From Verrucomicrobiota bacterium (GTDB lineage: Bacteria > Verrucomicrobiota > Verrucomicrobiia > Chthoniobacterales > JAFAMB01), in NCBI GenBank assembly GCA_019241095.1, contig JAFAXJ010000003.1, forward strand, positions 1-16,353: 16,353 nt of DNA, read 5' to 3'. Below the pieces are notes generated by a model. It did not search any database, was not told the origin of the DNA, and worked only from the letters and a program-made list of their open reading frames with translations. This document shows, in pieces, positions 6,471 through 14,832 of this stretch. The stretch's first letter is position 1; every line of letters starts with the position of its first letter. The translations under genes and the position numbers were made by a program.

Positions 6471-9128
6471 ATGGATGTTAATGCTGAGAACGAACGAATA
6501 AGGCAGGATCTTGCCCGCAAAGCTAATTGGAAGCGTTGGGGACCATATTTGTCGGAACGGCAATGGGGAACAGTGCGGGAAGATTACTCTCCTTTTGGCA
6601 CATGCTGGACCTATTTCCCTCATGACCACGCGAGGAGCAGAGCCTATCGCTGGGGAGAGGATGGCTTGCTCGGTATCACCGATCGTGAATGCCGTATTTG
6701 TTTCGCACTCGCGCTTTGGAACGGCCAAGATCCTATTCTCAAGGAGCGTTTATTTGGCCTGACTGGGCCTGAAGGTAATCACGGCGAAGATGTTAAAGAG
6801 CTTTATTATTACCTGGATAGCACTCCGACCCATTCTTATCTGAAAGCCTTATACAAGTATCCACAAACTGCTTACCCATACAATAAGCTGGTAGAGGAAA
6901 ATGAGCGTCGCACAAAAGACTCCCCAGAATTTGAACTGCTTGATACCGGCGTCTTTGAGGATGACCGCTATTTCGACGTTCAGATTGAGTACGCTAAAGG
7001 CGGACCTGAAGACATCTGGATCAGGATTACTGTGACGAACCGCGCTCCGCAAGCGGCTCAGCTCGACTTAATCCCCCAACTCTGGTGCCGGAACACTTGG
7101 TCCTGGGGAAAGCCTTTCGAAAGGGAAGCCATTACCGCACCGCGAATCGTCGAATCCGGTTCTGAAGGCGAACTCAGTGTTGCGTATCCGGAATTTGGAA
7201 CATACAGGCTTATTCCGAACTCGTCAGCTTGGTTCTCAAGAGCTTTGTTCACGGAAAACGAGACCAATTCTGAACTCCTGTATGGCGTTCCCGGAGGAAA
7301 ACCACCGTATTACAAGGACGCTTTTCATCGATATATTGTTTCAGGAGAGAAAAAAGCTGTAAATCCGTCTCAACAGGGCAGCAAAGCTGCTCTTCTCTAT
7401 CAACTGAATCTGTCCGCTGGTGAATCGGCAGCCATCCAGATGCGGCTCACTGGTGTCCCGGAGCCGGCCACGGATTGGGCGAGAGTGGATCAAATCTTTG
7501 ATGATCGTATTGCAGAGGCTGACGCCTTTTATGCAGGCTTGCTCGCTCCGAATTTAAGCGCTGACGAGAAACTGGTGGCCAGGCAAGCATTTGGAGGGGT
7601 TTTATGGACCAAGCAGTTTTATCACTATGTGGTGGAAACATGGCTAGACGGCGACCCTGAGCAGCCGAAACCGCCTCCTGAGCGTGAGAATGGGAGGAAT
7701 CACGAGTGGAGACATGTGTTTAGCAGAGATCTGCTCTCGATGCCCGACAAGTGGGAATATCCCTGGTTTGCAGCATGGGACTTAGCCTTTCACACCCTTC
7801 CTCTTTCGCGACTCGATCCCTCTTTCGCCAAGGGTCAACTTTTATTGCTGCTCCGCGAATGGTACATGCATCCTAACGGGCAAATTCCTGCTTATGAGTT
7901 TGCTTTCGGAGATGTAAATCCACCGGTGCATGCATGGGCCGCTTGGAGGGTCTACAAGACTACAGGCAAACGTGGCAGACGTGATCTGGATTTTCTGGAG
8001 CGAGTTTACCAGAAGTTGCTACTCAACTTCACTTGGTGGGTAAATCGAAAAGATGCACAAGGCAAAAACTTGTTTACCGGTGGATTCCTTGGCTTGGATA
8101 ATATCGGCGTATTCGACCGTTCTGGTCCTGCTCCTTACGGCGGCGAGCTGAATCAAGCAGACGCCACTGCCTGGATGGCCTTTTTTTGTGGAACCATGAT
8201 GTCAATAGCTCTGGAACTGGCGTCCGTCAAACCGGCTTACGAGGACATAGCCAGCAAATTCTTCGAGCATTTTGTGGCGATCATAGACGCGGTTAATTCG
8301 GTGGGAGGCAGCGGGTTGTGGAATGATGAGGACGGCTTTTATTACGACCAGCTACGATGGGCAGGCGGAGTGCAGGCCTTGAAAGTTCGATCCATTGTCG
8401 GCATCATTCCGTTGTTCGCTGTCGAGATATTGCGGTGCTCCGATATTGCTAAATTGAAGGGATTCCGTAAAAGGATGGAATGGTTTCAGGCTAATCATCC
8501 CCGCTTAGCTGCCCATTTGACATCACGTCAACTGGAGGACGTTCATTACGGGGATGTTTTCTTACTGGCGATACCACCTCGCGAGCACTTGGTTAAAGTG
8601 CTGAGGTATGTTTTGGACGAGCGGGAATTCCTTTCCGATTTCGGCATCCGTTCAGTGTCCCGCTTTCATAAAGATAACCCCTATGAATTCTGGTTGGACG
8701 GGCAGAAACTTGGAGTCGATTATGAACCGGGAGAGAGTACCACCGGACTTTTCGGCGGGAACAGTAATTGGCGTGGTCCTGTTTGGTTTCCGATCAATTT
8801 TTTACTGATTGAGGCTTTGGAACGCTACCATCTTTTCTATGGCGACGAGCTCAAAGTCGAGTGCCCTGTGGGTTCCGGTGAGTTGCTGAATCTGCAACAA
8901 GTTTCTGAATTTCTAGTTCGGCGGTTAAGCTCAATCTTTTTGAAAGACAAGTTCGGCCGACGTCCATGTCACGGCGAAGCAAAAATCTATTCGGAAAAAC
9001 CTAGCTGGAACGACTTGATTCTATTTTATGAATACTTTCACGGTGACACCGGGCGGGGTGTCGGAGCAAGTCACCAGACTGGTTGGACTTCACTAATTGC
9101 TGATTGCCTTCACCGGATTCAAAGCTGA
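6471..9128 (+). CDS. MGH1-like (GH63-type) glycoside hydrolase
   Basis: This 885-residue protein is recognisable as a large glucosidase-like hydrolase with an (alpha/alpha)6-barrel, annotated elsewhere as MGH1-like or GH63-related; the true substrate is unknown, perhaps glucosylglycerate-, mannosylglycerate- or oligoglucoside-type compounds. An N-terminal region with WGPYLSERQWGTVREDYSP and FPHDHARSRAYRWGEDGL (about 23-66) leads to a beta-rich domain (about 155-330) and the catalytic barrel (about 365-885). Likely catalytic acids, by analogy with GH63, are Asp437 in AAWDLAFHTLPL and Glu854 in FYEYFHGDTG; this assignment is inference. Other barrel motifs are GLDNIGVFDRSG, GLWNDEDGFYYDQL and WRGPVWFPINFLL. 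There is no signal peptide, so it should be cytoplasmic. The frame is intact. No good Shine-Dalgarno precedes ATG 6471. Its end overlaps the following aquaporin gene by 25 bases. Confidence 0.88.
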   Translation: MDVNAENERIRQDLARKANWKRWGPYLSERQWGTVREDYSPFGTCWTYFPHDHARSRAYRWGEDGLLGITDRECRICFALALWNGQDPILKERLFGLTGPEGNHGEDVKELYYYLDSTPTHSYLKALYKYPQTAYPYNKLVEENERRTKDSPEFELLDTGVFEDDRYFDVQIEYAKGGPEDIWIRITVTNRAPQAAQLDLIPQLWCRNTWSWGKPFEREAITAPRIVESGSEGELSVAYPEFGTYRLIPNSSAWFSRALFTENETNSELLYGVPGGKPPYYKDAFHRYIVSGEKKAVNPSQQGSKAALLYQLNLSAGESAAIQMRLTGVPEPATDWARVDQIFDDRIAEADAFYAGLLAPNLSADEKLVARQAFGGVLWTKQFYHYVVETWLDGDPEQPKPPPERENGRNHEWRHVFSRDLLSMPDKWEYPWFAAWDLAFHTLPLSRLDPSFAKGQLLLLLREWYMHPNGQIPAYEFAFGDVNPPVHAWAAWRVYKTTGKRGRRDLDFLERVYQKLLLNFTWWVNRKDAQGKNLFTGGFLGLDNIGVFDRSGPAPYGGELNQADATAWMAFFCGTMMSIALELASVKPAYEDIASKFFEHFVAIIDAVNSVGGSGLWNDEDGFYYDQLRWAGGVQALKVRSIVGIIPLFAVEILRCSDIAKLKGFRKRMEWFQANHPRLAAHLTSRQLEDVHYGDVFLLAIPPREHLVKVLRYVLDEREFLSDFGIRSVSRFHKDNPYEFWLDGQKLGVDYEPGESTTGLFGGNSNWRGPVWFPINFLLIEALERYHLFYGDELKVECPVGSGELLNLQQVSEFLVRRLSSIFLKDKFGRRPCHGEAKIYSEKPSWNDLILFYEYFHGDTGRGVGASHQTGWTSLIADCLHRIQS

Positions 9129-9970
9129 GCACAAATGGAGCTCCCCGCGATTCATCGTCGGAAGCATCCTGTTCGCACCAACCTCGCCCACGATTTAACC
9201 GGCTAGAGTATCTCTGCGAATTAGTCGGGACATGCTTTAACGTTTTTATTGGATTGAGCGCTGTCGTGATCGATTTCGGTCACGGTTCGTGGGTCGCATC
9301 GATTATCCATTCAGCAAGTCTACGCTTGCTGCTTAACGGGTTGATCTTTGCGGGAAGCGGTTCGTTGTTTGCAATCAGCCCACTTGGGAAGCTTAGTGGC
9401 GCCCACCTCAATCCTTGTCTTTCGCTTGCTTTTTGGGCTGACCGCAAAATGCATCTGCACGACTTTTTTGCTTACTCGGTGAGCCAAATGATCGGAGCCG
9501 CCTTAGCGGCTTTGGGATTGGTTCTGCTTTGGAAAGGCGCTGCCCTTTCAGTGAACAATGGGATGACGATGCCAGGGCCGGGCTTTCCGATATGGTTCGT
9601 CTTTTCCGCTGAGCTTTTAATGACGTTCAGTCTAGTGCTGATGATTTTTGTTTTTGTGAGCAGTCATTCCTTGTGTCATTGGACACCTCTGATGACTTGG
9701 ATTTTAATAACATTTTTAGTATGGGTCGGTGCTCCCGTCAGCGGGACCAGCTTGAACCCCGCGCGAAGTTTCGGGCCCGCGCTTGTGTCCTGGCGTTTCA
9801 CGAGCCAATGGATTTACTGGATTGCTCCTCCAACCGGTGCATTGCTCGCGGTTCTGTGTTTTCGATTCATGGCAACGGAGCGCAGGGTGTTGACAGCAAA
9901 GCTTTCTCACTCACAGCACTACAGGTCCATTTTTAAGAACACGCACTTGCCCTGCAGGCGTTATGGTTAG
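9104..9970 (+). CDS. Aquaporin-family (MIP) channel
   Basis: A 288-residue membrane protein of the major intrinsic protein family, which conducts water or small neutral solutes. About six hydrophobic segments are visible (roughly 37-55, 68-92, 119-143, 163-187, 197-213 and 236-256) plus the two half-helix loops. The first pore motif is SGAHLNPCLS (98-107) with NPC in place of NPA; the second is canonical, SGTSLNPARSFGPA (213-226), with the selectivity Arg221. The only start upstream of the first membrane helix is the TTG at 9104, inside the end of the hydrolase gene, which suggests translational coupling; the first 30 or so residues are polar and not family-like, so the exact start is uncertain. 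Co-expression with a glucosidase-like enzyme would fit a role in osmotic adjustment or sugar-derived solute handling, but that is inference. Confidence 0.87.
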   Translation: MPSPDSKLSTNGAPRDSSSEASCSHQPRPRFNRLEYLCELVGTCFNVFIGLSAVVIDFGHGSWVASIIHSASLRLLLNGLIFAGSGSLFAISPLGKLSGAHLNPCLSLAFWADRKMHLHDFFAYSVSQMIGAALAALGLVLLWKGAALSVNNGMTMPGPGFPIWFVFSAELLMTFSLVLMIFVFVSSHSLCHWTPLMTWILITFLVWVGAPVSGTSLNPARSFGPALVSWRFTSQWIYWIAPPTGALLAVLCFRFMATERRVLTAKLSHSQHYRSIFKNTHLPCRRYG

Positions 9971-10092
9971 CCGTTTTGCAATCAAATTTAATCAGACCCG
10001 CGAGTCCCATGGCACTCAAGGGACCTATAAGTCTCAAGATTCAGAAAATTGTCAGTGGTACCTCAGTACCCACATTTTCGGATGAATCATGA

Positions 10093-10335
10093 CTAGGTGA
10101 GATAGCGTGATTCAACAAATTCTAGAGCTTTACTGAAACTCATTCTTTCTAAGTAATGAGCAAGCATCGGATCAGCGTTCTGTGGAAGCTGTTCTGTTAG
10201 CTTCTGAATGCGTTCAGAGACCTGACGAAGACGGCTTAGCTGCTCCGTTGGATCCTTCTCTCTCAACTCTCGGTCGGCAATCAGCACGAATCGCTCCCGC
10301 AATGCTGCCGCCAAATGCTGGTAGAAATTTGCCAT
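10093..10335 (-). CDS. Small helical protein downstream of the deacetylase remnant
   Basis: An intact open frame of 80 residues starting at ATG 10335 (MANFYQHLAAALRERFVLIA). A TTG ten codons further upstream (10363-10365) directly abuts the stop of the deacetylase remnant and is a less likely start. The sequence is strongly amphipathic and helical, with heptad-like spacing (LSRLRQVSERIQKLTEQL, then a C-terminal FSKALEFVESRYL), charged, without a signal peptide, membrane segment or cysteine. I do not recognise the family. Its place right behind the deacetylase on the same strand suggests that the two once formed an operon. Unlike its neighbour, it shows no lesion, so it may still be expressed. 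The composition supports a real protein, but short frames of this size carry risk. Confidence 0.6.
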   Translation of the reverse strand: MANFYQHLAAALRERFVLIADRELREKDPTEQLSRLRQVSERIQKLTEQLPQNADPMLAHYLERMSFSKALEFVESRYLT

Positions 10336-10365
10336 GCCAAAAAATGCGAGCGTTGACGCGATCAA

Positions 10366-11061
10366 TCAAGATGTTTTCAGCATTCTTGTACCCGCCCGAA
10401 GCTGATCAAGTTCGGGTACCACACAATCGTAATCTTCTTCAGATAACTCTCTCAATGAACGTTCTAAAGCTTTTAAACAAACCTCTGGACGGCGTGCTTC
10501 GTGCACAAGAATGATTGATCCTGGCGTGAGTGAACGCTTCAGCCGATTAACAACTTTGTGAGGATCCTTAAGCTGCGTATCGTAAGCTCATGAACTCCAG
10601 CCGACCAGGTGCAGACCTCGTGCAGCCAAAATCGGGTGAAGGAACGGGTTAGACCTGCGGGAGCACGGAAAAAGATAGGAACGGGCAGATCGAGCGCACG
10701 AATTGTTTGTTCAAATAAGTCAATCTCCTCAGCAAGCTTGCTAGGAACGAGACGCCAAAATGTAAATTTGGGGTGATTGCTTGTGTGATTGCCGATCGAG
10801 TGGCCCGATTTGACAATCTCACGAGTTAATTCAGGATTTTTTCTGCATTCGAGCCGATAAAAAAAATGTGGGCCGCGCTTTGTACTTTTTCAAAAGATGC
10901 AGGATTGCAGGAGTAGTTTCTGGGTCCGGCCCGTCGTCGATGGTGAGCCATACCTTCCTTGAATTGGACGAAAATTTAGTTATAACAGGCCCGAAACCCT
11001 GAAGGGAGGGTACGAGCATAGTAAGAACCAGTGCCGCGTGAGCGATCACCAAGATCCACAC
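10366..11061 (-). pseudogene. Polysaccharide deacetylase (NodB-type) pseudogene
   Basis: All five NodB-homology motifs can be read on the minus strand but in different frames: WLTIDDGPDP (motif 1), GHSIGNHTSNHP (motif 2, metal-binding His), RAPAGL (motif 3), DTQLKDP (motif 4) and GSIILVHEARRP (motif 5). The reading frame is broken by a -1 shift in the eight-T run at 10859-10866, another in the six-A run at 10837-10842, another near 10650-10653 and a TGA at 10588-10590 where the family would have a sense codon. The intact gene would have coded a membrane-anchored carbohydrate deacetylase; a hydrophobic N-terminal segment (VIAHAALVLTMLV) is visible, and hydrophobic residues readable up to about 11137 in another frame (FWFIVLGPFAALLALATL) suggest the original start lay further upstream. 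Two of the shifts are in homopolymers and could be sequencing errors, but the third shift and the stop are not. Confidence 0.85.
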
Positions 11062-11386
11062 ACCGGCGATGTAGCGTTGCTAACGCGAGAAGGGCAGCGA
11101 ATGGCCCTAAAACAATAAACCAAAAGAGTTCTTGTGGGTTGAAATTGCACAGCCGACATGGTCAAACCTAACCAAACGAATAGGGAACGCTAGTGGGCGA
11201 TCTCTGACAAATGGGTCATGCGGTTTCAAGGGGGATGGAGTCCCGGCAGTGTACCTGAGGCGGGTTCCGTCAGTCGCATAGGTCGCATCTGACCCCAAGG
11301 TGGCGGTGGCGCGGCAGAGCCTTTTCCACTTGTCAGCAGTCAGATCCGGTTTCTGGACTTTATGCTTCGCCGCGTTACCCTCTCTG
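11062..11386. other. Intergenic stretch between divergent deacetylase remnant and U32 gene
   Basis: This 325-base stretch holds no convincing gene. The part nearest the deacetylase (up to about 11137) probably includes its degraded N-terminal membrane segment. The rest is GC-rich with no motif that I recognise; it contains GTCGCATAGGTC (11273-11284), a 12-mer that occurs again at 15205-15216. A plus-strand frame from 11300 runs into the U32 gene, but its first 29 residues do not resemble that family. Promoters for the two divergent genes should lie here, though I cannot identify clear -35/-10 pairs. Confidence 0.5.
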
Positions 11387-13297
11387 ATGAGTTTCAGGCG
11401 CCCCGAATTGCTTAGCCCAGCAGGCGACTGGGATTGCTTGCGCGCAGCAGTCGCGAATGGCGAAGCTCTTGGCCAGCGTAGCGCAAATCGTAGTGCATGC
11501 GCTCAGGCATGCAGGCCACCTTATCAGCTCATCGTTGACCAGGTTGTAAAAGGTTTGGGGGACAAGAAGCACCTTCTTTCAGCTCAGGATCTTGCTGGAC
11601 TTGAGCAGCTCCCCGACTTGATCAGGCTGGGGGTTGCAAGTTGCAAGATCGAAGGTCGCCTTAAATCACCAGAGTATGTTGCAGCAGTCACACGAATTTA
11701 CCGGGCTGCAATTGATGATGCGTTCGATTCCAATCTCAGTTTACCGCCCGAAGTTAAACCAGACCATATCTATCGATTGGAAATGGCTTTTTCCCGACGA
11801 ATTTATTCTGGATGGCTCAAAGGTATGGATCACCAGCAAATTGTAAATGGACGTTTTGGCAAAAAAAGGGGCGCTTTTTTAGGATGTATTCGTCAAATCG
11901 GGCCGGATTGGGTTGAGCTTGTGCCGGAAGTACTCGTCAAACCTGGAGACGGTGTCGTTTTTGATACCGGTGAAGACACCAAAAGCGAGCAGGGCGGACG
12001 CGTTTATGAGGTTCAGGGAGACAAACTGAAATTTCAAAACGGGCAAATTGATTTTCGCAAACTGAGGCTTGGCCATCGAGTTTGGAAGACAGACGATCCC
12101 GCCCTGAATAGAGAATTGCGTGCCAGCTTCCGGGAGGCGCCGGCACACCGGAAGCAACCGGTCGATCTAATCGTACTTGGAAAGGTCGGATCGCCGCTTC
12201 AGTCAAGAATGAAAACAGCCGAAAATGCTTCTGTCGAGGTCTCCTCGTCCCAATTGCTTGCTTCGGCAAAAACGGTTCCGTTAACCAGCGCATCTCTATG
12301 CGAGCATCTTGGCCGTCTTGCAGGAACAAGGTTTGTTCTCCGTGGTTTTCGCGCGGAACTGGTAGGTGAACCCTTCTTGCCAATTGGCGCCGTGAACGAT
12401 CTCGGCTGCCAAGCAGTCCAGAAGCTCGAAGCTTTTCGTTTACCGCCCGATATAAGGTCAGTGTCGAAAATGGGGGTAGAATCTTTTCCGCATAAACAGC
12501 GCAACTCTCCTGCGGCGCACACAGAGCTCATTGTTTTGTGCCGGACGTTTGAGCAAATCGAAGCAGCTTTGGAAAGTGGCGTTAATACTATCTATGCAGA
12601 TTTCGAAGATATTCGTCGGTACCGAGAGGTGGTCAGTAGAGTAGGAACGGCTGCGCTCACGTTCTTGGCTGCTCCGCGCATTCAAAAGCCCGGTGAACAA
12701 CGCTTTCTTCGTCTGATCGCAAACTGCAAACCTAACGGAGTATTAGTGCGCAATTTGGGATCAATCAGTTTTTTTCAGGAGAACGGAGTTCGGATGCGGG
12801 GAGACTTTTCGCTGAATGTAACTAACCCTGTTACGGCTCAGCTGTTAGTCGAACGGGGATTAGAGAAACTAACAATTTCTTATGATCTGAACCTGGAGCA
12901 AATTCTTGCTTTATTGCAGTATGAGCCGGCCGATCGGTTTGAACTGACAATCCATCAGCATATGCCGATGTTCCACATGGAGCGTTCTGTGTTTGCAACG
13001 TTTCTTTCGGACGGCACCGATTATACAAACTGCGGGCGTCCACGTGACTCACATTCAGTCCAACTGCGTGACCGCATTGGGCTAGACCATTTCGTGAAGG
13101 CGGATGTCGGATGCAGGAATACTGTATTCAATGCACGAGCCCAAACCGGCAGCCGCTACACTGAACTTCTAATTGGAGCGGGGCTGCGAATCTTTCGAAT
13201 TGAATTCCTCGATGAAGAACATTCCAGGGCCTCGAAGGTGATCCGGCTATATAGGAAATTATTAGAGAGATATCTCAGGCGATTATGTGTGGCGTGA
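11387..13297 (+). CDS. U32-family protein with large internal deletion (probably non-functional)
   Basis: U32 proteins (annotated as collagenase-like peptidases; the studied members YegQ/TrhP, RlhA and UbiU/V are iron-sulfur enzymes or helpers in RNA hydroxylation and ubiquinone synthesis). I start at ATG 11387 because the family N-terminus RRPELLSPAGDWDC follows at once; the open frame upstream is not family-like. The N-terminal barrel breaks off at residue 25 (AVANG) and resumes at residue 26 with EALGQRSANRSACAQACRPP. In normal members about 150 residues lie between these points, including the HGALC...SGQC signature. After the joint the protein follows the family: HLLSAQDLAGLEQLPDLI, SCKIEGRLKSPEYVA (85-99), the collagenase-associated middle, and a second U32-like domain with HQHMPMFHME and KADVGCRNTVFNA. 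The 636 residues compare with roughly 780-850 expected. The deletion is in frame; the rest is open. Whether the product has any activity is doubtful. Confidence 0.82.
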   Translation: MSFRRPELLSPAGDWDCLRAAVANGEALGQRSANRSACAQACRPPYQLIVDQVVKGLGDKKHLLSAQDLAGLEQLPDLIRLGVASCKIEGRLKSPEYVAAVTRIYRAAIDDAFDSNLSLPPEVKPDHIYRLEMAFSRRIYSGWLKGMDHQQIVNGRFGKKRGAFLGCIRQIGPDWVELVPEVLVKPGDGVVFDTGEDTKSEQGGRVYEVQGDKLKFQNGQIDFRKLRLGHRVWKTDDPALNRELRASFREAPAHRKQPVDLIVLGKVGSPLQSRMKTAENASVEVSSSQLLASAKTVPLTSASLCEHLGRLAGTRFVLRGFRAELVGEPFLPIGAVNDLGCQAVQKLEAFRLPPDIRSVSKMGVESFPHKQRNSPAAHTELIVLCRTFEQIEAALESGVNTIYADFEDIRRYREVVSRVGTAALTFLAAPRIQKPGEQRFLRLIANCKPNGVLVRNLGSISFFQENGVRMRGDFSLNVTNPVTAQLLVERGLEKLTISYDLNLEQILALLQYEPADRFELTIHQHMPMFHMERSVFATFLSDGTDYTNCGRPRDSHSVQLRDRIGLDHFVKADVGCRNTVFNARAQTGSRYTELLIGAGLRIFRIEFLDEEHSRASKVIRLYRKLLERYLRRLCVA

Positions 13298-13370
13298 GAA
13301 GGCTCACGATCAGCTTGTCGTAACTCGCGGTACGCTGGAGTAAAAGGCAACGAATTATCAGTTTTTGCGA

Positions 13371-14588
13371 ATGAAAAGATCCCCTCTAGCAGTTCTTCTG
13401 TGCATTGTATTTATCGATTTGATCGGTTTTGGGATGATAATCCCGATTTTGCCGCTTTATGCCGAACGCTTTCAAGCAAACGAGTGGCAGATCGGATTCT
13501 TACTCGCTTCTTTTTCTCTGATGCAATTTATTGCATCACCCATTCTCGGATGGTTATCCGACCGATACGGACGCAGACCGGTTCTGTTATGCAGCTTGTT
13601 AGGTTCGGGCATCGGATACTTGTTAATGGCCAGCGCGAGTTCGCTCTTACTGCTTTTCGCGGCGCGTATCATCGCCGGTATATCAGGTGCTAGCGTAGGA
13701 ACAGCTTCAGCCTACATAGCTGACATCACACCACCCGAAGACAGGTCAAAACGAATCGGGTTGATCGGGGCCGCATTTGGTGTGGGCTTTGTCCTGGGCC
13801 CGGCGATTGGCGGTATTCTAAGCCACTTCTCAATAATTGCTCCATTCTGGTTTGCTGCTCTTCTCTCTTTGATCAATGCTATCACAGTCGTTCTCGTCTT
13901 ACCGGAACCGGGCCGCCATATAGCCCGCGAGAAAAGGAGTTTGGCTGACATCTTCCAGCAGGCGGGAAGTTGGCGGCTCGCTATAATCACAGCTGTTTAC
14001 TTTATCGCTATCGCTGGTTTTGCGATGGTGACGGTTATTTACCCTCAGGTAAGCAATCGCCGATATGCACTTAATCAAAGCCAGATAAGTTATATTTTCG
14101 TTATGATGGGGTTTATTGGGGCAATCATTCAAGGCGGTGGCATTGGGCGATTATCCAAACGGTTTGGTGACGCCAATCTTGCTGTCAGTGGCTTTGCGCT
14201 AATGACTTTGAGCATGCTGATAATGCCATTGGCCCACTCGGTACCGCTCTTTCTGCTTTTCAGCGCCACCTTAGCAATTGGCAACAGTCTATCGCAACCG
14301 ACTCTCAATGCGTTAGCCTCAAAATGTGCAAGTGCTTCTATGCAGGGACGCGTGCTCGGCGCGGTGCAGTCGGCCGGCAGCTTGGGCCGGGTTTTCGGAC
14401 CGATAATTGCCGGGTTTCTTCTGGCCGGCGACCACCCCCGTCCCGTGTTTCAATATGGCAATACTCCGTTCCTGGTAGGGGGAATCATCATAGCCATGGC
14501 TTTCGCGCTCGCCATGTCGCTGCGAGGTTCTAATGGCTTAGCCGACGAGGTGCGCAATAGCCAGCAGAAAGCAAGCGGATTGCGCTAA
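13371..14588 (+). CDS. MFS transporter, TetA/MdtG-like drug/H+ antiporter
   Basis: A 405-residue major facilitator with 12 predicted membrane helices, resembling class-B/G tetracycline and multidrug exporters of the 12-TM DHA1 family, which extrude drugs in exchange for protons. Signature motifs are visible: FIDLIGFGMIIPILPLY in helix 1 (14-30), motif A as GWLSDRYGRRPVLL (60-73), and the antiporter motif C as GFVLGPAIGG (139-148). A degenerate second motif A (GRLSKRFGDANL) lies between helices 8 and 9, as expected from the internal duplication. I use ATG 13371; an in-frame TTG two codons upstream is less likely. It starts 73 bases after the U32 gene on the same strand and ends 16 bases from the stop of a convergent small frame. 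The substrate cannot be inferred. The gene looks intact. Confidence 0.92.
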   Translation: MKRSPLAVLLCIVFIDLIGFGMIIPILPLYAERFQANEWQIGFLLASFSLMQFIASPILGWLSDRYGRRPVLLCSLLGSGIGYLLMASASSLLLLFAARIIAGISGASVGTASAYIADITPPEDRSKRIGLIGAAFGVGFVLGPAIGGILSHFSIIAPFWFAALLSLINAITVVLVLPEPGRHIAREKRSLADIFQQAGSWRLAIITAVYFIAIAGFAMVTVIYPQVSNRRYALNQSQISYIFVMMGFIGAIIQGGGIGRLSKRFGDANLAVSGFALMTLSMLIMPLAHSVPLFLLFSATLAIGNSLSQPTLNALASKCASASMQGRVLGAVQSAGSLGRVFGPIIAGFLLAGDHPRPVFQYGNTPFLVGGIIIAMAFALAMSLRGSNGLADEVRNSQQKASGLR

Positions 14589-14604
14589 ACTTCTCAGCCT
14601 GGAT

Positions 14605-14832
14605 CTAGCTCTGCCTTAAGCCGGTGCCGGTAGACTCTTCATTTTTGAGCTGTTGTTGTGGTTCTCTCTGTCCTTCTTTATTATGCTCACTAACAGCCTT
14701 TAATTTACCTTGCTCTTTCAAGTACTCCATTTTGGCCTGCAGCGAGCGAAAATGGTTTGGATTCTTTTGAGAAAGCGAAGTTTGAGTTATCGATTCTGAC
14801 TCGTCTAATTCAGCATTCTTGGACATGTTCAT
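14605..14832 (-). CDS. Small polar protein, unknown
   Basis: An open frame of 75 residues (ATG 14832, or 73 from ATG 14826) convergent with the MFS gene. It is very hydrophilic and rich in Glu, Gln, Ser, Asn and Lys, with a likely helical stretch (SLQAKMEYLKEQGKLKAVSE) and a disordered tail (EPQQQLKNEESTG). It has no signal peptide, membrane segment or recognised domain, and no Shine-Dalgarno in front of either start. The composition looks more protein-like than a random antisense frame, but I do not recognise it and call it only tentatively. Confidence 0.4.
   Translation of the reverse strand: MNMSKNAELDESESITQTSLSQKNPNHFRSLQAKMEYLKEQGKLKAVSEHNKEGQREPQQQLKNEESTGTGLRQS

Noticed and set aside
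11107..11298. A 63-residue minus-strand frame upstream of the deacetylase remnant
   Set aside because: Short, no recognised motif, and it overlaps the probable degraded N-terminus of the deacetylase in a different frame.
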